From assembly GCF_005298175.1 (NCBI RefSeq), contig NZ_SZYH01000001.1, positions 1,922,001 through 1,986,000 on the forward strand: DNA of 64,000 nucleotides, read 5' to 3'. Shown piece after piece: positions 55,578 through 64,000 of this stretch. The first letter of the stretch is position 1; each line of letters begins with the position of its first letter. The notes beneath the pieces were generated by a model. It ran no database searches, had not been told where the DNA came from, and worked only from the letters and a program-made list of their open reading frames with translations. The DNA is from Marinobacter panjinensis (lineage in GTDB: Bacteria; Pseudomonadota; Gammaproteobacteria; Pseudomonadales; Oleiphilaceae). Both the position numbers and the translations under genes were made by a program.

Positions 55578-56831
55578 ATGACAGACCTTTCCGTGGCAAA
55601 AAAGGCTGGCAAAGTGGCGTTTGACGTCGATGCCATCCGCCGGGACTTCCCGATCCTTGATCAACGGATCAACGGCAAGCCTCTCGTGTATCTGGACAAC
55701 GGTGCTTCGGCTCAGAAGCCAATCGCCGTACTGGACGCCATGGATCGGTACTACCGGGAGATGCACTCCAATGTCCACCGGGGTGCCCACACCCTGGGCG
55801 ACCGTGCCACCAGCGCGTTCGAGGGCGCTCGCGAAAAAGTCCGAAGCTTCCTGAATGCCAACAGTACCCGTGAAATTATCTGGACACGAGGCACCACAGA
55901 GGCCATCAATGTGGTCGCCAACGGCCTTGCTGGCCGCCTGAAGCCGGGCGACGAAATCCTGGTCAGCCATATGGAACACCATGCCAACATTGTGCCCTGG
56001 CAGATGGTGGCTGAGCGCACGGGGGCGAAAGTGCTTCCTGTACAGGTAACACCGGAAGGTGAGCTCGACCTGGAATCGTTCACCAGCCTTTTGGGCGATC
56101 GCACCCGCGTGCTGGCGCTGACCCACGTCTCCAACGTTCTGGGCACGGTTAACCCGGTTGCCCCGCTGATAGAACAGGCCAAGGCCAGGGGTGTGATTAC
56201 CCTGATCGACGGCGCCCAGGCAGTGCCCCACTTCCAGCCGGACGTACAGGCACTGGGTTGCGACTTCTATGTCTTCTCATCCCACAAACTGTTCGGTCCT
56301 ACTGGCATCGGCGTGCTCTACGGAAAAGCCCAATTGCTCGAGGAAATGCCTCCCTACCAGGGCGGCGGCGAAATGATCGAACGGGTATCTTTCGAGCGCA
56401 CCACCTGGAACGTACTGCCCTATAAATTTGAGGCAGGCACGCCACCCATTGCCGAAGCAGTCGGCCTGGGGGCGGCTATCGACTATCTGGATAGCCTCGA
56501 CCGCAAGGGCATGGAAGCGGCGGAAGCGGCGCTTCTCACCCGGGCAAACCAGCTGGTTGAAAGCGTCCCGGGCATGGAGGTGATCGGTACGGCCAGCAAT
56601 AAAATGCCGGTTATGTCCTTTAAAATCGCCGGACTGCACCCCAGTGATATAGGCACTTTGCTGGACCAGCAGGGTATCGAGATCCGAACCGGCCACCATT
56701 GCGCAATGCCGCTAATGGACTTTTACGGGGTTCCCGGCACAGCCCGGGCATCCTTTGCGTTTTACAATACACTGGAAGAAGTGGAACAATTATTCACTGC
56801 TCTGCAGAAAATCCAGCGCCTGTTTGCCTGA
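55578..56831 (+). CDS. sufS: SufS, group II cysteine desulfurase
   Basis: This 417-aa PLP enzyme draws sulfur from cysteine. The PLP lysine is in DFYVFSSHKLFGPTGIG, and the active-site Cys is in IRTGHHCAMPLMDFYGVPGTARASFAFYNT. The short Cys loop is typical of SufS, which needs SufE to accept sulfur; sufE is encoded at 57865. Gap from sufD is 6 bp. Confidence 0.97.
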   Translation: MTDLSVAKKAGKVAFDVDAIRRDFPILDQRINGKPLVYLDNGASAQKPIAVLDAMDRYYREMHSNVHRGAHTLGDRATSAFEGAREKVRSFLNANSTREIIWTRGTTEAINVVANGLAGRLKPGDEILVSHMEHHANIVPWQMVAERTGAKVLPVQVTPEGELDLESFTSLLGDRTRVLALTHVSNVLGTVNPVAPLIEQAKARGVITLIDGAQAVPHFQPDVQALGCDFYVFSSHKLFGPTGIGVLYGKAQLLEEMPPYQGGGEMIERVSFERTTWNVLPYKFEAGTPPIAEAVGLGAAIDYLDSLDRKGMEAAEAALLTRANQLVESVPGMEVIGTASNKMPVMSFKIAGLHPSDIGTLLDQQGIEIRTGHHCAMPLMDFYGVPGTARASFAFYNTLEEVEQLFTALQKIQRLFA

Positions 56832-56844
56832 TGGAGGTGGAAAC

Positions 56845-57198
56845 ATGACAGCCGAAGTCTACACACCAACCGTAGCCGTCACCATGACGCCCACTGCGGT
56901 GAAACACGTTCGCAAACAACTGGACAAGCGGCCGGAAGCGAGAGGCATACGCCTGGCCATCAAGAAAAGCGGCTGTTCCGGCTTCAAATATGAAACCCAG
57001 TGGGTGGAAGAGGCCGGCACGGACGACAAGGTCTTCCACATTGACGGTGTGGATCTGTTCGTGAAGGAAGAGCACCTGCCGCTGGTGAATGGCATTGAGA
57101 TTGATTTTGTGACAGAGGGAGTGAATTCCCTGTTCCAGTTCCGGAATCCGAATGCCACCGCTGAGTGCGGTTGTGGGGAGAGTTTTACGGTTGCCTGA
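56845..57198 (+). CDS. sufA: SufA, A-type Fe-S carrier
   Basis: This 117-aa HesB/IscA family protein has three conserved cysteines: SGCSGFKY and the C-terminal ECGCGESF. It passes Fe-S clusters from SufBCD to targets. ATG 56845 follows GGAGG; the earlier in-frame start overlaps sufS and is rejected. Confidence 0.93.
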   Translation: MTAEVYTPTVAVTMTPTAVKHVRKQLDKRPEARGIRLAIKKSGCSGFKYETQWVEEAGTDDKVFHIDGVDLFVKEEHLPLVNGIEIDFVTEGVNSLFQFRNPNATAECGCGESFTVA

Positions 57199-57212
57199 AC
57201 CTGAAACTGTGG

Positions 57213-57290
57213 TGTCGGATTACGGCTTCGCCTAATCCGACCTACAAGACCAATCAACGTAGGTCGGATTAAGCGAAGCGCAATCCGACA
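57213..57290. repeat. Inverted pair of 32-33-bp REP-like units inside the suf operon
   Basis: Unit 1 (57213-57245) opens TGTCGGATTACGG and closes TAATCCGACCTAC. Unit 2 (57259-57290) is its inverted copy with small changes. Each unit can fold on GTCGGATT/AATCCGAC. Such elements are common between genes in gammaproteobacteria. It separates sufA from sufT and could form a large stem in the mRNA. Confidence 0.8.
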
Positions 57291-57322
57291 AACCAGCTAG
57301 AGAAAACGAGGCCCCTGAAGGC

Positions 57323-57865
57323 ATGCAAGAACGGGAAGTGGTCCTGACCAAACGCGAAGTAGAGGCACGCCTGGTGCCCACCGGCACGGAAATCATGATT
57401 CCGTCGGACACCTTTGTGACCATCACGCAGTCACTGGGTGGCAGCTTTACCGTTGCTGTTAACGGCAATCTCGCGCGCATTGAGGGCCACAACGCCGATG
57501 CGCTGGGCAAGAAGCCCCTGGAAAGCAGCTTCGACACCCCCGAAGACGGCACTGTGAACGAAAACCAGGTCTGGGAAGCCATGAAAAACTGCTACGACCC
57601 GGAAATTCCGGTGAACGTGGTGGATCTGGGCCTGATTTACGACTGCAGGATCGAGAACGGCACCGAAGATGGCAACCATGTCTACGTTCTGATGACATTG
57701 ACCGCTGCCGGTTGCGGCATGGGCCCGGTGATCACCGAAGACGTCAAAACCAAGCTCGAGCATGTGCCCAATGTCGACAAGGTGACTGTTGAACTCACCT
57801 TCGACCCGCCCTGGAACAACGACATGCTCACCGACGAAGCCAAGCTTGAACTGGGGATGCTCTGA
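57323..57865 (+). CDS. sufT: SufT, MIP18/DUF59 family Fe-S assembly factor
   Basis: This 180-aa protein has the DUF59 core ENQVWEAMKNCYDPEIPVNVVDLGLIYDCRI (with DPEIPVNVVDLGLIY) and LTAAGCGMGPVITEDVKTKLEHVPNVDKVTVELTFDPPWN, holding the reactive Cys. The N-terminal extension of about 80 residues is usual for bacterial SufT. It aids Fe-S protein maturation. Its stop overlaps the sufE start by 1 bp. Confidence 0.9.
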   Translation: MQEREVVLTKREVEARLVPTGTEIMIPSDTFVTITQSLGGSFTVAVNGNLARIEGHNADALGKKPLESSFDTPEDGTVNENQVWEAMKNCYDPEIPVNVVDLGLIYDCRIENGTEDGNHVYVLMTLTAAGCGMGPVITEDVKTKLEHVPNVDKVTVELTFDPPWNNDMLTDEAKLELGML

Positions 57866-58326
57866 TGACCGCCTCTGAACAGGACTTTCTGAACAACCCG
57901 CTGGGAAAAGACACCACCCTGGAAGACGTTGTGGATGGCTTCGAATTCCTGGACGACTGGGAAGAGCGCTACGCGTTTATCATTGACCTGGGCAAGCAAC
58001 TACCGGCATTTCCGGATGACGAGCGCAGGGAAGAGAATTACGTGCACGGTTGCCAGAGCCAGGTCTGGCTGATTCATCACTATGATGAGCAAAGCGGGAA
58101 GTTGTACCTGTTGATCGATTCCGATGCCATCATTGTTCGCGGTCTTGCTGCCATCATCCTGGTGGCGCTGAACGGCAAGACGCCCAGGGATCTGCTGGCA
58201 ACGGATATCGACGAACTGTTCGAGCAGCTGGACCTGTTCCGCCACATTTCCCCTACCCGGGGCAATGGGCTTCGGGCCATGGTAGCCAAGATCCGCGATA
58301 TCGCGGCGGAAACCGCTGCAGCCTGA
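57865..58326 (+). CDS. sufE: SufE, sulfur acceptor for SufS
   Basis: This 153-aa protein has the acceptor-site stretch ENYVHGCQSQVWL with the reactive Cys. Its other family motifs are WEERYAFIIDLGKQLPAFP, DSDAIIVRGLAAIILVALNGKTP and SPTRGNGLRAMVAKI. It takes persulfide from SufS and passes it to SufB. It is the last gene of the operon and converges with flgT. Confidence 0.94.
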   Translation: MTASEQDFLNNPLGKDTTLEDVVDGFEFLDDWEERYAFIIDLGKQLPAFPDDERREENYVHGCQSQVWLIHHYDEQSGKLYLLIDSDAIIVRGLAAIILVALNGKTPRDLLATDIDELFEQLDLFRHISPTRGNGLRAMVAKIRDIAAETAAA

Positions 58327-58348
58327 AAGCGCTCGCTCCTGGCAGTGC

Positions 58349-59539
58349 CTACCAGACGATGGCCACATCATCCCGCTGGATATTGATCAACCCTCCTGAG
58401 ACCGGAATCCTGCCGTTGCTGAAATCCGGATGCACGTTGTTCACTGTCATGGTGGTGCCGCTGTCCTGCAGCTCTGGTGTGGCACCCGGTGAGTCGAAGA
58501 AGCTGGCACTGCGGTAGAGTTTCAGCTCGTCCCCCGGCCTCAGCCCGGCAGTGGCGCCCGAATCCAGAGTCACCTTGCGACCGTCCACACGGGTTACCCG
58601 GGTAATAAAGGGTTGGCACGCCAGGGCATTGTTCACCGCAGCCGTCATATCCTTCATCAGGCCGCCCACGGCCTGGCCGTAACGGGTTTCCTGGAATCCG
58701 GCCGATCCGAATCCGTCGGAAGAGCCCGGGCCGGCATCCCAGCGTGCCTCTGTCGCGAATCGCTCCTGGTAAACAGGGGCTCCGCTGAATCCGTCATAAA
58801 TCATCAGGTCCGCCACAAACCGCCGGTTCTGGTTCGCAGCACCAACCCCCCTTTGCATGCGGTCGATGATGGACGTGCCCCAGGCATCAGGATCAGACAC
58901 ACCCACATCGCGGATCACACCGGCAACCACAAACTGCACTCCCAATTCCCGCGCCACCTGGATCACGTTGGTGAGACGGTTATTGAATTTCTGCTGGGTT
59001 GGCGCGTTGAGAAGGTCGCTGAACAGGCGCTGGGTGGTGGCACCGAATACCTGAAGATTGCCGGTAGCCCGAAGGTCCGCCTGCAACAATTGCGGCAAGA
59101 TCTCGCCGGCGTCATCAATACGGCCAATCCGCGCCTGATCCGGGTACACCATCGGGAAGCCGGTGACCGCAACACGTCTTCTCAGGCCACTTGCCTCACC
59201 CGCACTGCAGCTTCCGCTTTCCGACATATCGGCGCGAACGGTCACCCGCATCAGATCGCCTCGACGATACTCGTCGACCACCTTCACTGACCTGGCTCTC
59301 GATGACGATGCCACCTGCAGGCGGGATTCGGTCACTACGCCGTTTTCCATGGTATCGCGGCTGCTGATTCTGGCCTCATACTGCAGGGATACATCCCGCA
59401 GAGCCGCCTTTTTGGCCTCCTGCCTGGCGCTATCCACATCGTCGTTGTAGATGGTGGCATGCCCGACGCCCTCAAGCACGACGGCCTGGACATTGGCGGC
59501 AAGCATCAGCGCTGTAATAACCAGAATTGCCAGCTTCAT
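58349..59539 (-). CDS. flgT: FlgT-family flagellar assembly protein
   Basis: This 396-aa periplasmic protein has a signal peptide (MKLAILVITALMLAANVQA). The N-terminal domain (VVLEGVGHATIYNDDVDSARQEAKKAALRDVSLQYEARISSRD) matches FlgT-N. A middle domain follows (RRVAVTGFPMVYPDQARIG...LPQLLQADLRATGNLQVFGATTQRLF), then a C-terminal SH3-like part (GLRPGDELKLYRSASF). FlgT forms the H-ring around the basal body of polar sodium-type flagella in Vibrio. It lies 14 bp after the flgP gene. Confidence 0.85.
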   Translation of the reverse strand: MKLAILVITALMLAANVQAVVLEGVGHATIYNDDVDSARQEAKKAALRDVSLQYEARISSRDTMENGVVTESRLQVASSSRARSVKVVDEYRRGDLMRVTVRADMSESGSCSAGEASGLRRRVAVTGFPMVYPDQARIGRIDDAGEILPQLLQADLRATGNLQVFGATTQRLFSDLLNAPTQQKFNNRLTNVIQVARELGVQFVVAGVIRDVGVSDPDAWGTSIIDRMQRGVGAANQNRRFVADLMIYDGFSGAPVYQERFATEARWDAGPGSSDGFGSAGFQETRYGQAVGGLMKDMTAAVNNALACQPFITRVTRVDGRKVTLDSGATAGLRPGDELKLYRSASFFDSPGATPELQDSGTTMTVNNVHPDFSNGRIPVSGGLINIQRDDVAIVW

Positions 59540-59553
59540 GGAGAATTATTCTC

Positions 59554-60087
59554 TCAGTCGAGATAGTAAAGGGAGTCCACGCCCCGGCTCTGAACATCAC
59601 CGATGCTGTCATTGTCCCCGGGCATGGGAATCGGGCACAGGTCCTGAACTTCCCTGTCGGAAACCCGGGACACGCAGGCACGGAACCTGGGCTCCAGCTT
59701 CAACTCCATCACCGTTTCCACAACGCCGTCACTGTGCTCGTTCACCGCCACCATCTTGGCGCCACGGATGTAGCTGTCCACGTAGGTGCGGAACATATCG
59801 TTCTGCAGCACGAAGTCATTCACCGTAGAGCTGCCGTAGATTACCGTGCCATAAACCCGCTCTGCGAGATTACGGTACGCATCCAGCTGCGATGCCCGGC
59901 GGGCCAGCAGGCGCTTGCGGGTATTCAGGCGGTCTTTTGACACGTCTTCATAGGTACCAAAGCCGCTGACCCGAACCGTAATCGGGTCCAGCTCGGTCTG
60001 TTGCTGTGACTCCCGATTCTGACCAATCGGGGCGCAGCCGACGATAGTCAGCATCAGCGCAGGTATCAGTATCCACCGCAGGGTCAT
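59554..60087 (-). CDS. flgP: FlgP-like LPP20-family lipoprotein
   Basis: This 177-aa lipoprotein has the signal MTLRWILIPALMLTIVGC with lipobox Cys at about residue 18. The LPP20 domain follows (ITVRVSGFGTYEDVSKDRLNTRKRLLARRASQLDAYRNLAERVYGTVI...NDFVLQNDMFRTYVDSYIRGAKMV). ATG 60087 starts the signal; the upstream ATG at 60108 would add seven residues. FlgP supports outer-membrane flagellar disk or sheath structures. It is upstream of flgT in the same operon. The 60088-60341 stretch holds only divergent promoters. Confidence 0.85.
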   Translation of the reverse strand: MTLRWILIPALMLTIVGCAPIGQNRESQQQTELDPITVRVSGFGTYEDVSKDRLNTRKRLLARRASQLDAYRNLAERVYGTVIYGSSTVNDFVLQNDMFRTYVDSYIRGAKMVAVNEHSDGVVETVMELKLEPRFRACVSRVSDREVQDLCPIPMPGDNDSIGDVQSRGVDSLYYLD

Positions 60088-60341
60088 CTTGATTCTCCGA
60101 AAAAACACCAGTTCACCACTTCCATGAAAAATTCAGGCCAACCTTTGTAACTGGCTGAAATTCATAACTCCACACTCAACAAAGCGGTTTTCGTCTCGCC
60201 AGAGCGGCAAAAAACCACCGCCATTTACACTAGGAAAACAAACCGTTACCGCATCACCGGTGAGTCACTGGACAAACTGAATTAGTCTTAACATCGCGTA
60301 ATCTTTAAACCGACACTATAAATGCATCATCAGGATCCACC

Positions 60342-61598
60342 ATGACCGAAAACCGTCTGACCAAGCTCTCCCTGGCCATCGGCCTTTCCATCGCCACCAC
60401 CTCTGCCATGGCCAGCCCGCAAGCATTTATGTCCGCACGCTCCTTTGCCATGGGCGGAACGGGTGTCGCTATCGCTCACCCGGCGGCAGGCGCTTCCAAC
60501 CCGGCGATGATGGCGGCAGAGCACCACGACTGGTCAGACGACTTCGGCCTGATTCTTCCTTCCGTCAACGCACGCATGGCCGACGAAGAAGAAACCATCG
60601 ACCAGATCGATGATATCCAGGACACCATTGACCGCTTTCAGGAACTGGACAAGACCTCAAGCCAGGCAGAAGCCCAGCGAACCGCCGGTGAACTCAGGCA
60701 GCAGTTGAATAACTTTGACCGTGACACCGTCAGGATCGATGCCGGCCTGGGTATAGCTCTGGCGGTGCCGACAGATTCCATCTCCATCGGCTTCTTCACC
60801 AACGGCAACCTGCGGGCCACCGTACGTGGTGAATTTGACGAGCGTGATGATCAATATCTGGAGATTCTGGAGACAGGAACGGAGGCAGAACTGCTGGCTG
60901 CTGATCTGGACCGTGACCTGCAATCCCGGGGTAGCGTCCTGGCCTCCGCCGTTACGGAGATTGGCATTTCTCTCGCCACCTCGATTGACCTGCAGAATGA
61001 CTCGCAGCTGCAAATCGGGGTTTCGCCAAAATACGTTCAGTTACGCACCTACCAATACACCCAGACAGTATCCGGCTTCGAAGACGATGACTTCGACAGC
61101 GACGAGAATGAAACCGACAAAAGCGGTTTCAACCTCGATGTCGGTGCCGCCTACGCCTTTGGCTCCCGCAACCAGTGGAACGCAGGTGTTGTGGTCAAGA
61201 ACCTGATCCCCATGGAGCTGGACTCCGCAGCGAACCGCCCTACTGAAGAAGAGCGCACCCTGGAGCTGAACCCCATGGTGACGGCCGGCATCGCCCACAA
61301 AGGCGATTTCCACGTTGTAACGGCGGAAGTGGACCTTACCAAGAAAGAAGCGTTCGGTTACGAGGATGACACCCAGTGGCTTGCCCTCGGTGCTGAATTC
61401 GACGCCTTCCGTTACGCCCAGCTTCGTGTCGGCGTGCGCCAGAACCTGGCCAGCAACGACGACAACGACGGCATTGAGGAAGACACCCAGTTTACCGCAG
61501 GTATCGGCCTGTCTCCGTTCGGTGCCCGTCTGGACATCGGCGCGCTGGTCAGCGATGCGGACCTTGGCGCTGCGATTGAGCTTGGCGCCGCATTCTGA
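60342..61598 (+). CDS. TraF-family outer membrane beta-barrel protein
   Basis: This 418-aa protein has a signal peptide (LTKLSLAIGLSIATTSAMA), then SPQAFMSARSFAMGGTGVAIAHPAAGASNPAMMA, typical of the TraF_2 family and the FadL-like barrel group. A helical stretch follows (about residues 80-125, IDQIDDIQDTIDRFQELDKTSSQAEAQRTAGELRQQL). The remainder is beta-strand rich and ends LGAAIELGAAF. Despite the name it is chromosomal and not near conjugation genes. Function is unknown. A -10-like TATAAA (60317-60322) precedes it. Confidence 0.8.
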   Translation: MTENRLTKLSLAIGLSIATTSAMASPQAFMSARSFAMGGTGVAIAHPAAGASNPAMMAAEHHDWSDDFGLILPSVNARMADEEETIDQIDDIQDTIDRFQELDKTSSQAEAQRTAGELRQQLNNFDRDTVRIDAGLGIALAVPTDSISIGFFTNGNLRATVRGEFDERDDQYLEILETGTEAELLAADLDRDLQSRGSVLASAVTEIGISLATSIDLQNDSQLQIGVSPKYVQLRTYQYTQTVSGFEDDDFDSDENETDKSGFNLDVGAAYAFGSRNQWNAGVVVKNLIPMELDSAANRPTEEERTLELNPMVTAGIAHKGDFHVVTAEVDLTKKEAFGYEDDTQWLALGAEFDAFRYAQLRVGVRQNLASNDDNDGIEEDTQFTAGIGLSPFGARLDIGALVSDADLGAAIELGAAF

Positions 61599-61624
61599 TC
61601 CAGTCCGGATAGCAATCCCCCTGA

Positions 61625-61650
61625 AGCCCGGCTCCGTGCCGGGCTTTTTT
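61625..61650 (+). terminator. Rho-independent terminator of TraF-family gene
   Basis: Stem AGCCCGGC (61625-61632) with GCCGGGCT (61638-61645), followed by six T. Confidence 0.9.
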
Positions 61651-61730
61651 GTGGCCTGCTGGTTTGCCAGCACAGGGCCTTACCCTGATAATCCCCTGAC
61701 CAGCATCCCGAAAGGAGTAATATCCGATTC

Positions 61731-62828
61731 ATGAAAACCTACCTGGTTGGCGGCGCAGTACGTGACGAACTTCTTGGCCTGCCGGTAAAAGACCGGGACT
61801 GGGTAGTCACCGGCGCGACGCCAGACGAGATGCTCCAGCAGGGTTTCAAGCAGGTGGGCGCTGATTTTCCGGTGTTCCTGCATCCGGATACCCGGGAAGA
61901 ATACGCACTGGCACGAACCGAGCGGAAACAGGGGCGCGGCTATCACGGCTTTACCGTCTACAGCGCTCCGGACGTCACCCTGGAAGAGGACCTCAGGCGC
62001 CGGGACCTGACCATCAATGCCATGGCAAAGACCACCGAAGGCGAACTGGTAGACCCTTTCGGCGGCCGTGAGGACGTCCAGGCGCGCAGCCTGCGCCACG
62101 TGTCCGAAGCCTTTGCTGAAGACCCCTTGCGAATTCTCCGCACGGCACGTTTCGCGGCCCGGCTGCAGCCCCTGGGATTCACCGTGGCGGAACCCACCAT
62201 GGCGCTGATGCGGCAGATGGTGAAAAACGGGGAAGTTGAACATCTGGTGCCGGAACGGGTCTGGCAGGAAATCCAGCGGGCACTGCATGAAAACGAACCC
62301 GGTACCTTCTTCGAAGTACTCCGGGATTGCGGTGCGCTGGCAACCATTGTTCCGGAACTGGACCGGGACGATGCCTTGTCAGTCGCACTATCTGCCCTGC
62401 GTTGTGTACACAACAGCGAAGCTGAAACCAGCCCCCGCTTCGCTGCGCTGATGTCGTCACTGACACCAGATGAGGCCCGCAACCGGGCTGCGCAACTGAA
62501 AGCCCCGAATGACTGCCAGGACCTGGCCCGGCTCACCACCAGCCTGCTGCCACAGATCCGCGCCATGACCAGCTACCGGGCAGAATCTCTGCTTGAGGTG
62601 CTGGATGAGGCCGATGTCTGGCGCCGTGCTGACCGGTTTGCCGAACTGCTACAGACACTGAACTGCGCCCTGCCCGACACCGAGCAGAAAAAACTGGGCT
62701 GGCTGGAATCGGCACAGCACGCAGCCACAGGTGTTCAGGCAAAGGACTTGATGGCGCAGGGTTACCGGGGAAAAGACCTGGGCCGGGCAATCCGAAACGA
62801 GCGGTTGCGGCGTATTTCCGAGCTCTAA
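61731..62828 (+). CDS. cca: CCA-adding tRNA nucleotidyltransferase
   Basis: This 365-aa class II enzyme adds or repairs the CCA end of tRNA. Motifs are [25 protein letters not shown] (catalytic loop with GGAVRD and the DxD-type DRDW), [26 protein letters not shown] and EIQRAL. It ends without the C-terminal HD phosphohydrolase domain of the longer E. coli form, as in pseudomonad-type enzymes. Confidence 0.94.
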   Translation: MKTYLVGGAVRDELLGLPVKDRDWVVTGATPDEMLQQGFKQVGADFPVFLHPDTREEYALARTERKQGRGYHGFTVYSAPDVTLEEDLRRRDLTINAMAKTTEGELVDPFGGREDVQARSLRHVSEAFAEDPLRILRTARFAARLQPLGFTVAEPTMALMRQMVKNGEVEHLVPERVWQEIQRALHENEPGTFFEVLRDCGALATIVPELDRDDALSVALSALRCVHNSEAETSPRFAALMSSLTPDEARNRAAQLKAPNDCQDLARLTTSLLPQIRAMTSYRAESLLEVLDEADVWRRADRFAELLQTLNCALPDTEQKKLGWLESAQHAATGVQAKDLMAQGYRGKDLGRAIRNERLRRISEL

Positions 62829-62860
62829 CCTGAACCCCGACCGACACAGTGAGACACACC

Positions 62861-63607
62861 ATGGCATCACCGACACCAGTCGTGCTCATCACCGGAGCGG
62901 CGCACCGCCTGGGCGCCCACACCGCCAGTCACCTCCACCAGCGCGGCTGGAACCTGGTGATCCATTACCGCTCGCGGGAAGCAGAAGCCAACAGGCTTCG
63001 CGACGACCTGAACAAAATCAGACCCGATTCGGCTGTCGTCATCCGGGCGGATCTCGCCCACCCTGGCGATATTGACCGTCTGGCAAACAAAGCAATCGCC
63101 GCCTGGGGGCGGCTTGATGGCCTGGTGAATAACGCCTCGGTGTTCTACCCCAACCCCACCCCGGAGGCCGATGCCGACGACTGGGACACCATCATGAACA
63201 CCAACCTGCGCGCGCCCTTTTTCCTGGGCCAGGCCTGCCTGCCCGCCCTGAAAGAATGCCGGGGAACCATCGTTAACATGATCGATATCTACAGCCAGCG
63301 CCCGCTGGCTAACCATCCGCTGTACTGCGCCAGTAAATCCGGCCTGGCATCACTGACCCTGTCCTGGGCGAAAGACCTGGCACCGGAAGTACGGGTGAAC
63401 GGCGTTTCCCCGGGTGCCATCCTCTGGCCAGAAGGTGAGGCTGCCATCGATGAAAACTATCAGCAGGGTATTCTGGCCAAAACACCCCTGGCCCGCACAG
63501 GTTCACCGGACGACATCGCCGGCGCCATTGCCTTTTTCCTGTGTGATGCACCTTTTGTGACCGGCCAGATCCTGGCGGTGGATGGCGGCCGCAGCCTTAA
63601 TATGTAG
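62861..63607 (+). CDS. folM: Pteridine reductase-like short-chain dehydrogenase (FolM type)
   Basis: This 248-aa SDR has the NADPH motif ITGAAHRLG (TGxxxRxG form typical of pteridine reductases) and LVNNASVFYPNPTPEAD. The catalytic Tyr-x3-Lys is in HPLYCASKSGLASLTLSWAKDLAPEVRVNGVSPGAILWP. FolM reduces dihydromonapterin, with some dihydrofolate activity. ATG 62861 is preferred to GTG 62849. It follows cca by 32 bp. Confidence 0.85.
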   Translation: MASPTPVVLITGAAHRLGAHTASHLHQRGWNLVIHYRSREAEANRLRDDLNKIRPDSAVVIRADLAHPGDIDRLANKAIAAWGRLDGLVNNASVFYPNPTPEADADDWDTIMNTNLRAPFFLGQACLPALKECRGTIVNMIDIYSQRPLANHPLYCASKSGLASLTLSWAKDLAPEVRVNGVSPGAILWPEGEAAIDENYQQGILAKTPLARTGSPDDIAGAIAFFLCDAPFVTGQILAVDGGRSLNM

Positions 63608-63697
63608 GCAGGTTACACTTGCTCGCTTTGGCCCACTCCAGCTTTCCGATACAATGCGTGCAGCTTTTTAATCCTGCCTGAGAACCGGAGAGAACCC

Positions 63698-64000
63698 ATG
63701 CGTGATGTTGTTATCGTAGCCGCCAAACGTACCGCCGTCGGCAGCTTTGGCGGCGGGCTTTCCAGCCTTCGCGCCGACCAGCTCGGCAGCGCCGTTATCA
63801 AGGCCCTGCTGGAAGAGTCCGGCGTTGCCGCCGACCAGGTCAACGAAGTGGTGCTGGGCCAGGTGCTGACAGCTGGCTGCGGCCAGAACCCGGCGCGCCA
63901 AGCTTCCATCAATGCAGGCATTCCCGCCTCGGTGCCAGCCATGACGATCAACAAGGTGTGCGGCTCCGGCCTCAAGGCCGTACATATGGCGGTTCAGGCC
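63698..64000 (+). CDS. Acetyl-CoA acetyltransferase (thiolase), N-terminal part (cut by window edge)
   Basis: The first 101 residues are present: DVVIVAAKRTAVGSFGGGLSSLRADQLG, then VNEVVLGQVLTAGCGQNPARQASINAGIP and the nucleophile Cys in TINKVCGSGLKAVHMA. This matches thiolase II enzymes such as PhaA/AtoB, which condense acetyl-CoA to acetoacetyl-CoA. GGAGAGAACCC precedes the ATG. The remainder lies past position 64000. Confidence 0.93.
   Translation, partial: MRDVVIVAAKRTAVGSFGGGLSSLRADQLGSAVIKALLEESGVAADQVNEVVLGQVLTAGCGQNPARQASINAGIPASVPAMTINKVCGSGLKAVHMAVQA

Noticed and set aside
60342..61598. Conjugation element suggested by the TraF family name
   Set aside because: No other transfer, relaxase or integrase genes are near; the neighbours are chromosomal housekeeping genes.

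Overview
The window looks like chromosome of a marine, facultatively denitrifying gammaproteobacterium, most like Marinobacter. This is inferred from gene content and order (FabA/FabB, SUF, FlgP/FlgT, cd1-type nir cluster, NarK transporters, copper island); no rRNA is present to confirm it. I saw no tRNA, rRNA, CRISPR array or transposase gene.

Layout. (1) 1-8084, copper/heavy-metal island: on the minus strand a copper P-type ATPase (cut by the window edge), a small membrane protein, an APC permease, copB, copA and a cupredoxin; divergent from these a response regulator, sensor kinase and MerR-family Cd/Pb-type regulator. (2) 8085-14416, aromatic amine catabolism: copper amine oxidase, outer-membrane porin, aldehyde dehydrogenase and a FeaR-like AraC regulator. 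This module separates the MerR gene from a typical MerR-type promoter (14666-14696) that drives a CDF metal exporter, so it may be an insertion into the metal island. (3) 15481-17013, ferritin-like protein and AEC transporter.

(4) 17121-34613, denitrification core: norC-norB-polyferredoxin-norD-norE-norF on plus; nirC-nirF-(PhnD-like periplasmic protein)-norQ-(124-aa membrane protein) on minus; divergent nirS-nirD-nirL-nirG-nirH-nirJ-nirE-nirN on plus, then a non-canonical Crp/Fnr regulator. Together these encode NO-forming nitrite reductase, the heme d1 pathway, and NO reductase with its assembly factors. (5) 34631-46983, accessory nitrogen-oxide region: WrbA, hemolysin III, a Yip1-type protein, two NnrS proteins, three NarK/NNP transporters, a universal stress protein, a voltage-gated-type cation channel, SirB2 and a decayed M48-pilin gene. 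No nitrate reductase structural genes lie in the window. FNR/DNR-like boxes (TTGAT-N4-ATCAA type) precede norC, nirC, nirS, two narK genes and the usp operon.

(6) 47019-51348, SRPBCC protein, fabA-fabB, a mini-AraC regulator and the tRNA hydroxylase trhP; FNR-type boxes at 47593 and 49939 suggest oxygen control here too. (7) 51637-58326, sufBCDSATE preceded by an IscR type-1-like box, with repeat elements on either side of or inside the operon. (8) 58349-64000, flgT/flgP, a TraF-family outer-membrane protein, cca, a pteridine reductase-like SDR and the start of a thiolase.

Positions of boxes and hairpins were read by eye. Protein identities rest on motif recognition and gene context, not on database searches.
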